Of a DNA stretch of 30,601 nt, positions 18,301 through 26,051 are shown piece by piece. Position 1 is the stretch's first letter. The number at the start of each line of letters is the position of its first letter. The position numbers and the translations under genes are program-made. Origin of the DNA: Melioribacteraceae bacterium (GTDB taxonomy: Bacteria > Bacteroidota > Ignavibacteria > Ignavibacteriales > Melioribacteraceae); the NCBI GenBank assembly GCA_023230485.1, contig JALNXG010000047.1, forward strand, positions 1 through 30,601. Reading direction: 5' to 3'. Under the pieces are notes generated by a model. The model was not told where the DNA came from. It did not search any database and was given only the letters and a program-made list of their open reading frames with translations.

Positions 18301-18809
18301 GATAACGCCTCGCTCTCCACCGCACTATAAATATAATTCGGTTCGGCATAATCAATATTATCAGTATCTTCCTTCAGCTCATTAATTATTTGAAGAATAT
18401 TTTGAGTGGAATCGAATTCGAGCTTATAAATATTATGCAGATTAGGAACGGTAATTATATTCCCCGAATAAGTTTTTACTTTTGGGAGAATGAGTTTCCT
18501 TTTCTCTCCGGCAAAAAGTTTTTTCGCTTCCTGCAAATTATATTTTGATAATATTTCGTCAACTTTAGAGATGCCGAGAACTGTCTTGCCTGCGGAAGTT
18601 TTACTAAGATGAACAACCGACTCATCTTTGAATTTTACTAATACTTGATTGGGAATAAATTCCGATTGGCTCGCCCGGGAATCTAACTTTATTACATCAT
18701 ATTCCTTTGTATCGGTTACATTTTTATTTGGCGGACAAGTAGGACAGTCATCTTGCGAATAGATATTCGTAAAAAGAATTATACAAAACAGCAAAAAATA
18801 TTTTTTCAT
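14556..18809 (-). CDS. T9SS-exported S8 (subtilisin-like) protease with dockerin and cohesin-like modules, copy B
   Basis: A 1,417-aa exported serine protease. Parts: signal peptide (1-19, cleavage near YSQD); fervidolysin-type propeptide (about 50-165, NQVLVKFKDE to DYAEPNYIYS); peptidase S8 domain (about 205-475) with the full triad D240 (AILDTGVDW), H295 (NSHGTHVAG), S461 (GTSMSAP) and oxyanion N386 (AAAGND); CARDB-like beta module (about 510-640); an Asn/Tyr/Phe-rich beta-helix-like region (about 645-900); a beta module with FDVYFNREMNK (about 930-1045); FN3 (about 1052-1147); type I dockerin (1148-1205) with two calcium loops DANGDLAVNILD and DFNDDGQVNILD; cohesin-like module (about 1208-1320); T9SS sorting domain (about 1325-1417, YQNYPNPFNP). 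GAGGG lies 4 nt before the ATG. It is a paralogue of the gene at 21815-26008 and last gene of the operon. Extracellular or surface-bound; substrate unknown. Confidence 0.92.
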   Translation of the reverse strand: MKKYFLLFCIILFTNIYSQDDCPTCPPNKNVTDTKEYDVIKLDSRASQSEFIPNQVLVKFKDESVVHLSKTSAGKTVLGISKVDEILSKYNLQEAKKLFAGEKRKLILPKVKTYSGNIITVPNLHNIYKLEFDSTQNILQIINELKEDTDNIDYAEPNYIYSAVESEALSPELSESEMIEWLKNHPNIKTNFNSAPKDATDAVTPNDPLYSQQWGIPATEIDQVWSKTTGDTSQVIAILDTGVDWLHPDLINKIWSNPNEIPDNGYDDDHNGFVDDVRGWDWINWDNNPTDDNSHGTHVAGIAAAEANNGIGIAGANWGAKIMPLKVFQSSGRGDASTITQAIIYASNKGATVINMSFGSYSRSATMEAALANAYSTTLLVAAAGNDSRCIGPGTGCAPFFPAAFSFVLGIEANAGFSNYDQDGPTFSLYNDLLNYELTAPGSEIISTIPKGGYRVYNGTSMSAPLASGGLALYRKLIPIDEETPEFMWVKLIQSTTGIIKLNKALDFIPKPEVWFLNNTMVDTLDNDDRDGNVDAGETIQLWFSARNTGGQVDSVYWKIKLAEFEDPTTVEIIKPTSYIGSISPYATRTSEKDPMKFKISPNVAHGRDITFVLSYWYKGCEDTLSRNFVFTAENGEELFGVLDSTKTLYADRLYLVNKSFKVGVDGTLIIKPGTKILFYPDKTVPISGRLIAEGKPDSLISFVGYSPWGGGAGTIFTFRNDYSIKNRFSYCSFENLNWPLGSASYVNPASVFNSIFTSSQGYASGYAIGFVDSVVNNLVIASGEIFYSFRMAKFNNFIGPSTSSSYYINNYLNSAIYSLSNNLFYNNFINYRMPPYTYDIDLSGNYNSWISEYYKYYREWNGTFYKDTKIYLTKFYTYYNSSADFQRIQYQYWGTSDSLKIENFITDFMENPTTPRAIFSPYLSAPPDSCHGVVWKVLVNGKDAQDEKVDPVGIGKQKFDVYFNREMNKNFIPEVGFGVRYPFSSNSVNEDGHWSEDGKIWTVYKTVKLYSGDGINRIRVSQAKDLEGWEIPLEDMRFEFLIDAAGSASTEFTASAGIGKVDLEWTTPSDLETLLGYNLYRFNHIDDTTLTAPQQINTSLITDTLYTDFSVQPLSKYYYQYKVVKTDFTESDFSKVVNTTVLTATAGDANGDLAVNILDITTVVNYILSQNPQPFILAAADFNDDGQVNILDIVAIINKVLNPNGGAKMLAGDTPKFRFTDTGVYLKKGIGIAGIELKIALNGAAEGDLIAGDLLKGMEFSYKIENDTLKVIAYSFKNETISSEDGLLFKLLKGKIIKLVDLKAADRFGNQVEVEYSNDDIVLPTDFILYQNYPNPFNPETTIRFALPEKANVEIAIYNILGQRVKLFNKENSPAGYHVIKWNSRNDHNVQLASGVYIYQIKAGNYVNQKKMILLK

Positions 18810-18820
18810 TACGCCCTCAA

Positions 18821-18836
18821 AGAAGTTTTCACTTCT
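18821..18836 (-). promoter_or_regulatory. Spacer hairpin with GAAA tetraloop, copy B
   Basis: On the minus strand AGAAGT-GAAA-ACTTCT forms a 6-bp stem closed by a GNRA-type GAAA loop, in the 42-nt spacer (18810-18851) between the cohesin-like scaffold gene and protease copy B, just before the GAGGGCG ribosome binding site. The same hairpin core occurs at 26021-26034 in the paralogous spacer. It may modulate translation or mark an RNA processing site; function unproven. Confidence 0.5.
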
Positions 18837-18851
18837 GTATTTATTATAATT

Positions 18852-21809
18852 TTATTTCATTAAGATCATTTTCTTGATACTATGGAATTCGCCTGCTTGA
18901 AGAGAATAGATATATACGCCGCTTCCGAGAGATGAAGCATTCCAATTGATCTCGTGATAACCGGCATCCATTTGCGAATTAATAATTTCCGCCATCCTCT
19001 CGCCGAGTACATTATATATGGATAGCACAACTCTCCCATTTTCAGGTAAAGCAAATTTTATTGTGGTAGTGGGATTAAACGGGTTGGGATAATTTTGCAT
19101 CAGCGCGAATTCAGCCGGAATCTCGAATGAAGCTATTTCTATTTTATTGATTGCAGGATTCGTAATAACAAAACTTTCACCTTCGCACAGAATTCTCTCC
19201 CCGCCTAAACCATCTCTTATTTTAAGAATAATATCCGAGAGAGAAACCGTAACAGGATAATCGAGTGAAGAGATTAAAACCTGCTGCCATTGCCCCGAAG
19301 ATAAAACCTCCGCAAATCGATTAGAGGAAAAACGAACATCAAATATTCCCGATGGTGGGAGCGGAGGAAGTTCATATTTTTCCAATGCATCACTACTATT
19401 ATTTAATATTGTTAGCTCCGCACTTTTCCCTTTTGCATTCCTAAATACTATTGAAGGCAATTGTTCAGCGGATTCCATTTCTCTTATTGATGCAAGAGAA
19501 GTTTTCGGAGGTAAACGCTGACTTAAATCAAGAGTCCCATTCTGAAAGACTTTTATCCAGTATCCTTTCCCGGGTTCTAATAAAATAGATTTAACATATC
19601 CATCACCAAAAGAATAAAAATTCGTAGCAATAATATCAGCCGGGTCAGTATAAATTTCCGAAATATTAATATCGCTTTCAAAGCAGCCGATCATATTCCA
19701 TCCCTGCACTACATTTATTATTTTTTCCTCATCGATAGTCCCGATAAAATTTTTAGGATTCGGAGCAGGGAATTTTAGCCAGTAACCGATACCATTCGAA
19801 AGATTTGCAGCAACCGTATATCCATTATTAAAGGCAAATGCATTATTCGCAATAGAAGGGAATAATTTTTCTTTTGACATATCAGCTTCAATAATAGGAA
19901 TGGAGATCATATTCCAACCGGTGGAATAGTTAACAGGTTTCGATAGTACTCCTTTCTTAAAAATGATTTTTCCATCTATTTCAGATTGGATAATATTTTG
20001 GGAGGAGGAATTTGACATAACGGAATTTTTAATATCGATTTGATAAGAGCCAAGTGCATTACCGGCTTTACCTCTAATTTCCACAATTGCCCCTGTATTG
20101 GCAAGGAACGGTTTCATACTTAATGAATATGCAATAATTCGATATGTATTGGCATTGAGAATTGAAGATGCAATGGCGTGGTCCTGCTTTCTATCGGTCA
20201 AAATAAATGTTGGGTTCTTAAATGAATCGGGCAATTGAATATCGAATTGAAGAGCGTAGATCGCCTCATAGTTATCAGCATCTATAAAGATTGAGCCATT
20301 CGCACCAAGCAATATTTCTGCATCCCTTACTTTTAGGAAATTCGGGACAAAGGAAGATGCCGAGAGATTAATTATAAATGGTTCTTCATCGGGATCGTTA
20401 TTACGTACTGTTATAATGGATGATTTATTCCCTTTAGTTAAGGAGCGGAATTTAATTTTTAGCAGATGATTTTGGCTTGGAAGAATATAAAATGGTGAAC
20501 TGTTTTCGAACCAAAATTCGGGGTTACTGCTCTGTAAAGAATTTATTTTAAGTGTGTCGCTCCCCCAATTAGAGATATAATAGTTATAGACGAGCGTATC
20601 GGTAATAGGATTAGAACCGATATTTACGGATTGCTCGCCCGAAATATCTGGAGCATCAATTATAATATATTCTCCCGTTGTGGCAGAGATAATATTTTCG
20701 CTTTTATTATTCGTTATAAAAGCACTTTCGATATTTGTGGAATACCATCCTCCCGAGCCATCGAGCAGGAATTTTATTGAGCAGATTTCGCCAACGCTAT
20801 CGGCAAAGGATTTATTTGTAGGAGAATATGCAATAACTCTTAATTTATTTCCCTGTACAATATTAGCAGAGATGATATGATCATTTTTTCGCTCCGAGAG
20901 TGTAGCACCTCCTGCTTCATATTTTGATACCGAAGGAAGATTAATATCAAACTGGAAGCCGGTGAAGTCCTCCATATTATTGAGTGTAAGTTTCACGTCA
21001 ATTATAGTCCCCGCTCTGCCCGAACTGCGCTGCAAATGAATTTCATTAACCGCAAAGGCGATGGCTTTAAGAGCAATTATAGAGCGTGGAGTTCCGGCAT
21101 CGTTAGAAAGGATAAATAGATTGCTATTATATTCCCCCTTTTTGATTGAATTGAATCGCACCGAAACCATTCTGCTATTTCCGGCGGGTACTGTAAATGC
21201 GGTATCCCCTTCGATAACATAATAATTGTTATCAGTATATAAGCGGCTAATTACGAGATCGGAAGTGCCCTGATTTACAATATAAATTTGCATCGTGCTC
21301 GAAGAACGAAGAGGCAATCTGCCATAGTTTAATTCGCTCTGATCGATATAAATATCGGGAGCAATAATCGCAATCGAGCCATTTTCGCTTCCCGTAAAAA
21401 TATTCTGCGAACTGGCATTTGCTATAACGGTATTTAATAGTTCTAAATTATAATTTCCGGGATCGGTTTTAAGTGTAACTCTAAATGAAAAGAGATCGCC
21501 CGAAGTGCCCGTTACATTCGTTTGATTAACGGAAAAAATAATTACTCTCAGAGTATTATTCTCTTGCAGAGATGCAGAGATATTATGAGCCGAAGCCCTC
21601 GAAGATAACTCAATTGAATTATCGACATATTTCACCTGCGAGGGAAGTTTAATATCTGTTTGAAGTGCCGTAAACGGATCCGCATTAGTTACATTGACTG
21701 CAATAGTAATCGTTTCCGCCGGAGCACCGCTATAATTACCAGTGCCGATTAAATTCTGTGCGGTAATTATTGTTGATATAAAGAATAAAATAGTTATAAA
21801 TTTTTTCAT
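18852..21809 (-). CDS. T9SS-exported scaffold-like protein with three cohesin-like and two ASH-like modules
   Basis: A 985-aa exported protein (ATG at 21809, chosen because MKKFITILFFISTIITAQ is a clean signal peptide; a GTG at 21818 overlapping the upstream stop codon would add three residues). Residue numbers here count from the ATG. Parts: cohesin-like 1 (about 21-150), ASH/choice-of-anchor-D-like 1 (about 152-252), cohesin-like 2 (about 255-385), ASH-like 2 (about 387-487), cohesin-like 3 (about 492-618). The cohesin-like units repeat the patterns FTGFQFDINLP, DHIISANI--NKLRVIAYS and SQNI--SENGSI. Then two GWN repeats (about 630-762), the ELPPLPPSGIFDVRF module (about 812-892) and a T9SS sorting domain (QNYPNPFNPTTTIKF, to KKMILMK). 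It starts 5 nt after protease copy A and ends 42 nt before protease copy B. A non-catalytic surface scaffold or adhesin; binding partners inferred. Confidence 0.88.
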   Translation of the reverse strand: MKKFITILFFISTIITAQNLIGTGNYSGAPAETITIAVNVTNADPFTALQTDIKLPSQVKYVDNSIELSSRASAHNISASLQENNTLRVIIFSVNQTNVTGTSGDLFSFRVTLKTDPGNYNLELLNTVIANASSQNIFTGSENGSIAIIAPDIYIDQSELNYGRLPLRSSSTMQIYIVNQGTSDLVISRLYTDNNYYVIEGDTAFTVPAGNSRMVSVRFNSIKKGEYNSNLFILSNDAGTPRSIIALKAIAFAVNEIHLQRSSGRAGTIIDVKLTLNNMEDFTGFQFDINLPSVSKYEAGGATLSERKNDHIISANIVQGNKLRVIAYSPTNKSFADSVGEICSIKFLLDGSGGWYSTNIESAFITNNKSENIISATTGEYIIIDAPDISGEQSVNIGSNPITDTLVYNYYISNWGSDTLKINSLQSSNPEFWFENSSPFYILPSQNHLLKIKFRSLTKGNKSSIITVRNNDPDEEPFIINLSASSFVPNFLKVRDAEILLGANGSIFIDADNYEAIYALQFDIQLPDSFKNPTFILTDRKQDHAIASSILNANTYRIIAYSLSMKPFLANTGAIVEIRGKAGNALGSYQIDIKNSVMSNSSSQNIIQSEIDGKIIFKKGVLSKPVNYSTGWNMISIPIIEADMSKEKLFPSIANNAFAFNNGYTVAANLSNGIGYWLKFPAPNPKNFIGTIDEEKIINVVQGWNMIGCFESDINISEIYTDPADIIATNFYSFGDGYVKSILLEPGKGYWIKVFQNGTLDLSQRLPPKTSLASIREMESAEQLPSIVFRNAKGKSAELTILNNSSDALEKYELPPLPPSGIFDVRFSSNRFAEVLSSGQWQQVLISSLDYPVTVSLSDIILKIRDGLGGERILCEGESFVITNPAINKIEIASFEIPAEFALMQNYPNPFNPTTTIKFALPENGRVVLSIYNVLGERMAEIINSQMDAGYHEINWNASSLGSGVYIYSLQAGEFHSIKKMILMK

Positions 21810-21814
21810 AGTGA

Positions 21815-24800
21815 TCACTTAAGTAAAATCATTTTTTTCTGTGATATAAATTTTCCTGCCTTTACTTGGTAGATATAAACACCACTTGCTAATTGAACGT
21901 TATGGTCGTTGCGGCTATTCCATTTGATTTCGTGGTAACCTGCAGGACTGTTTTCCTTATTGAATAATTTTACCCTCTGACCCAAAATGTTATATATCGC
22001 TATCTCTACATTTGCCTTCTCTGGAAGTGCGAATCTGATCGTAGTCTCTGGGTTAAACGGATTCGGATAATTTTGATATAATATAAAATCTTTGGGGAGT
22101 ACTATATCGTCGTTACTGTATTCCACTTCCACTTGATTACCAAATCTATCTGCTGCTTTTAAGTCAACGAGCTTTATAATTTTGCCTTTTAATAATTTGA
22201 AAAGAAGTCCATCCTCGCTCGAAATGGTCTCGTTCTTAAAACTATATGCTATTACTTTTAATGTATCGTTTTCTATCTTGTAAGAAAATTCCATACCTTT
22301 GAGTAAGTCGCCTGCAATGAGGTCGCCTTCTGCGGCTCCGTTTAGAGCAATCTTTAGTTCTATACCTGCAATGCCGATTCCTCTTTTTAGATATACACCT
22401 GAATCTGTAAAACGGAATTTCGGAGTATCACCTGCAAGCATCTTAGCTCCACCGTTTGGGTTGAGGACTTTATTAATGATTGCTACTATATCAAGAATAT
22501 TTATCCAATGGTCGTTGTTATAATCCGCCGCCGCAAGTATAAATGGCTGTGGGTTTTGATTGAGTATATAATTAACTACTGTTGTTATATCAAGAATATT
22601 TACGGTGAGGTCTCCATTAGCATCACCCTTTACTGCAGTGAGTACGGTAGAATTAACTACTTTAGAGAAATCAGATTCTGTAAAATCTGTTTTTACTACT
22701 TTATATTGGTAAAAATATTTTTTTAATGGTTCAACATCGTAGTCTGTATAGATTGTATCACTAACAAAAATACTATTCACTTTTTGTGGATCGGTATAAA
22801 TGGTATCATTGCTTTGAATGAATCTGTAAATATTATAACCGAAAAGGGTTTCTATATCGGAAGGTCTAGTCCATTTAAGCTCAACTTTTCCTATACCGGC
22901 TGTAGCAGTAAATTTTGATGAAGCAGAACCCGCAGCATCAATTAAGAACTTGAAACGGAAATCCTCCACGGGAATTTCAAAATCCTCCAGGTCTCTTGCC
23001 CCGGCTACACGGATAGTATTAATACCATCACCTGTATAAAGTTCTACTTTCTTATATGCAGTATAAATCTTACCATCATCAGACCACGTGCCATTTAAAT
23101 CGATTTTTCTTTGAGTAAAAGGTTCTCTTAATCCGAACGTAAATTGAGGCGGATAATTTTTATTCATTTCTCTATTGAAATAAACATCAAAACGATGAAC
23201 ACCGATTTCAATCGGTTCAATATACTCATCCTGCGCATCTTTGCTGTTGACAAGCACTTTCCATACAATTCCATGTGCAGAATCACTCGGGGCAGCAGCA
23301 AAAGGAACAAATTGCACTTCAGCCAAATTCGGGTCTTCATAGAAATCATAAATTAAATTATTAATTTTTGCTGTATCTTGAGTTCCCCAGTATAAATTTT
23401 GAAGTTGATATGTGTAGCCTTTAGGAGCTGATATTATAGCTTCATTAGGTGGATTAATAAAATTGCAATTAGAAAAAACATAATTACCACCATTAAAATC
23501 CATATATATATTTTTAAAATTAGTATTTTTTATATCATTTGAACCATTCCAATAATAATAACAAAATTTTAATATATGATTATTTATTGAGTTATAAAAA
23601 GTACTATTGAGGATTACATTATCTCCATTTATATAAAATATTAATGAATTTATATTTAATTTATAAAAAATACTTTCTACAATTTTAAAATTTCCATACC
23701 AAGAAAAAACATCGGCATTAATATTACTAAATGAACTATTATTAATTTTGATATATGAATAATCATTTGAAAATATATTGCGAGAATACAATTTATCAAA
23801 TATACAGTAAGAAAATTGTTGGTTGCCGTATTGAAAAAGTGCAGAATTATAAGACTCTCCGATACCCGAAATGTCATGAAATTTTGTAAACCTAAATTCT
23901 AAATTCCCATTAACTGTAAATTTACCCGTAATGTCAACCAAACTATCTGCTGTTCCTTCACCTGAGAATAAGCCGTCATTTACAAAACTTGTAAATAATT
24001 CGAGCTTTGTTCCGGGCAGCATTTTGAGATGACCATTTGGAGAAATTTTGAAGCTGGAATCTATAATCCATAATTTATCCGGCGTAAGTACTTTTAAGGT
24101 ATCTAATATACCTTTTAATTTGGAGCCGTTTTTTGCAGAGAATTTGAAATCCTGAATAGATGTATCTTTACTTCCTTTATACCATGATAATATTTTTAAA
24201 CTAACATCCCTTCCATTAGCAATATTGGGACTGATTTTAAACTTCATTGGATCATTTTGACTTGTACTAATTTCATAAGGATTAATAGTTCCGAAATATG
24301 ATAAAGGTTTTAGAATTTTGCACATTGAAGTATCTTCAAGTTCAGCAAGTTTTATTTTCCAATAAACACTATCAACTTGACTACCAGTATTTCGAGCGGA
24401 GAACCACATTTCAATTGTCTCACCTGCATCAATAGTTCCATCCTTATCATCTATTCCTAAGGTATCGACTATTGTATGATTTAAAAAGTAAACTTGAGGT
24501 TCTGGTAGAACATCAAGTACTTTATTAATTTTTATAATATCTTCTGCAGCATCGATTAATTTAACATACATAAACTCATTTGATTCTTTTTCGACTGGAA
24601 CTAAATTTCTATACAGCGAAATGGCACCGGATACTAATGAAGCTGACATTGAAGTTCCGCTATAAACTCGATATCCGCCTTCAGGAACTGTGCTAATAAT
24701 TGCGGAACCGGGTGCTTTTAATTCATAATTCAATAAGTCTTCATATAAACTGAAAGTAGGCCCATCCTGATCATAATTAGAATAGTCAGCATTTGCTCTT

Positions 24801-26008
24801 ATTCCGAGTACAAATGAATATGCGGCTGGATAGAAAGGAGCACTTTCAGAACCGGGGCCTATACTTGAACCATCATTTCCTGCTGCTGCTACCAAAATAC
24901 TACTTGTGGATGCATTTACTAATACATCTTCTATTATCTGAGATCGCGAATAACTTCCGAAACTCATATTTATAATAGTTGCTTTTTTATTTGAAGCATA
25001 ATTTATTGCTTGTACTACTGAACCAACATCTCCATATCCTTTATGATTCAGCACCTTCAAAGCCATTATCTTTGCTTTCCAATTAACACCTGTAATACCA
25101 ATACCATTATCCCCTTCTGCGGCGGCAATTCCAGCAACGTGTGTTCCGTGGCTATTATCATCTCTCGGATTATTATCTTTGTTAACAAAATCCCAACCCC
25201 TTACATCATCATAATATCCATTATGATCATCATCAAATCCATTATCGGGGATCTCATCGAGATTGCTCCATATATTATTAATCAAATCTGGATGAAGCCA
25301 ATCAACACCCGTATCGAGTATAGCGATCACCTGTGTGGTATCGCCCGTAGTCAATGCCCAAACCTTATCAATACCTGCTGCAGGAATTGCCCATTGCTGC
25401 CCATAAAGAGGATCATTAGGAACAACTGCATCTGTGGCATCTTTTGGAGCTGAATTAAAATTAGCATTAATACCGGGATGCTCTTTGAGCCATTCAATCA
25501 TTTCACTTTCGTTTAGTTCAGGCGATAGAGCTTCGCTATTGACTGCACTAAAAATATAGTTCGGCTCGACATATTCAATATTATCAGTATCCTCTTTGAG
25601 TTCATCTATAATTTGTAAAATATTTTGAGTGGAATCGAATTCGAGCTTATAAATATTATGGAGATTAGGGACGGTGATTTCCTTGCCTGAAAATGTTTTT
25701 ACTTTTGGGAGAGTGAGTTTTCTTTTTTCTCCGGCAAAAAGTTTACCAGCTTCCTGAAGATTATATTTTGAAAGAATTTCATCAACTTTAGAAATGCCGA
25801 GAACGGTCTTGCCTGCGGAAGTTTTTGAGAGATGAACGACCGCATCATCTTTGAACTTTACTAATACTTGATTCGGAACAAAATTGAATTGGCTGAATTT
25901 TGGATCTATTTTAATTACATCATTATCGCCCGACCCATTAATATTCCCGTTTTGCGAATAAAGATTCGTAATAAGGATAATGGAAAACAGCAAAAAATAT
26001 TTATTCAT
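21815..26008 (-). CDS. T9SS-exported S8 (subtilisin-like) protease with dockerin and cohesin-like modules, copy A
   Basis: A 1,397-aa paralogue of the protease at 14556-18809 with the same architecture. Signal peptide (1-19), propeptide (about 42-155), peptidase S8 domain (about 195-465) with D232, H287, S453 and oxyanion N378, CARDB-like module, Asn/Tyr-rich beta-helix-like region (about 640-875), FN3, type I dockerin (1128-1185, loops DANGDLTVNILD and DYNNDHWINILD), cohesin-like module, and T9SS sorting domain. Two oddities: the motif after the catalytic serine reads GTSMSAS instead of the usual GTSM-AP, and the second dockerin loop has H-W in place of G-Q. From the dockerin to the C-terminus it is nearly identical to copy B, but the beta-helix-like region is very different. 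GAGGGCG precedes the ATG. It is followed at 5 nt by the cohesin-like scaffold gene. Confidence 0.92.
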   Translation of the reverse strand: MNKYFLLFSIILITNLYSQNGNINGSGDNDVIKIDPKFSQFNFVPNQVLVKFKDDAVVHLSKTSAGKTVLGISKVDEILSKYNLQEAGKLFAGEKRKLTLPKVKTFSGKEITVPNLHNIYKLEFDSTQNILQIIDELKEDTDNIEYVEPNYIFSAVNSEALSPELNESEMIEWLKEHPGINANFNSAPKDATDAVVPNDPLYGQQWAIPAAGIDKVWALTTGDTTQVIAILDTGVDWLHPDLINNIWSNLDEIPDNGFDDDHNGYYDDVRGWDFVNKDNNPRDDNSHGTHVAGIAAAEGDNGIGITGVNWKAKIMALKVLNHKGYGDVGSVVQAINYASNKKATIINMSFGSYSRSQIIEDVLVNASTSSILVAAAGNDGSSIGPGSESAPFYPAAYSFVLGIRANADYSNYDQDGPTFSLYEDLLNYELKAPGSAIISTVPEGGYRVYSGTSMSASLVSGAISLYRNLVPVEKESNEFMYVKLIDAAEDIIKINKVLDVLPEPQVYFLNHTIVDTLGIDDKDGTIDAGETIEMWFSARNTGSQVDSVYWKIKLAELEDTSMCKILKPLSYFGTINPYEISTSQNDPMKFKISPNIANGRDVSLKILSWYKGSKDTSIQDFKFSAKNGSKLKGILDTLKVLTPDKLWIIDSSFKISPNGHLKMLPGTKLELFTSFVNDGLFSGEGTADSLVDITGKFTVNGNLEFRFTKFHDISGIGESYNSALFQYGNQQFSYCIFDKLYSRNIFSNDYSYIKINNSSFSNINADVFSWYGNFKIVESIFYKLNINSLIFYINGDNVILNSTFYNSINNHILKFCYYYWNGSNDIKNTNFKNIYMDFNGGNYVFSNCNFINPPNEAIISAPKGYTYQLQNLYWGTQDTAKINNLIYDFYEDPNLAEVQFVPFAAAPSDSAHGIVWKVLVNSKDAQDEYIEPIEIGVHRFDVYFNREMNKNYPPQFTFGLREPFTQRKIDLNGTWSDDGKIYTAYKKVELYTGDGINTIRVAGARDLEDFEIPVEDFRFKFLIDAAGSASSKFTATAGIGKVELKWTRPSDIETLFGYNIYRFIQSNDTIYTDPQKVNSIFVSDTIYTDYDVEPLKKYFYQYKVVKTDFTESDFSKVVNSTVLTAVKGDANGDLTVNILDITTVVNYILNQNPQPFILAAADYNNDHWINILDIVAIINKVLNPNGGAKMLAGDTPKFRFTDSGVYLKRGIGIAGIELKIALNGAAEGDLIAGDLLKGMEFSYKIENDTLKVIAYSFKNETISSEDGLLFKLLKGKIIKLVDLKAADRFGNQVEVEYSNDDIVLPKDFILYQNYPNPFNPETTIRFALPEKANVEIAIYNILGQRVKLFNKENSPAGYHEIKWNSRNDHNVQLASGVYIYQVKAGKFISQKKMILLK

Positions 26009-26051
26009 TTCGCCCTCGATGAAGTTTTCACTTCTATATTTATTGTAATTT
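26009..26051 (-). promoter_or_regulatory. Conserved spacer with hairpin, copy A
   Basis: The 43-nt gap between the FN3/Big_1 protein and protease copy A. On the minus strand it holds GAAGT-GAAA-ACTTC (26034-26021, 5-bp stem, GAAA loop) and then GAGGGCG before the start codon. Aligned to the spacer at 18810-18851 it matches at 37 of 42 positions, which shows that the two gene pairs arose by duplication and that the spacer may be under constraint. Confidence 0.6.

Noticed and set aside
14556..26008. Repetitive C-terminal segments as a CRISPR or mobile element
   Set aside because: The repeats are coding, in frame, and correspond to known protein domains; there are no spacers, terminal repeats or transposase genes.
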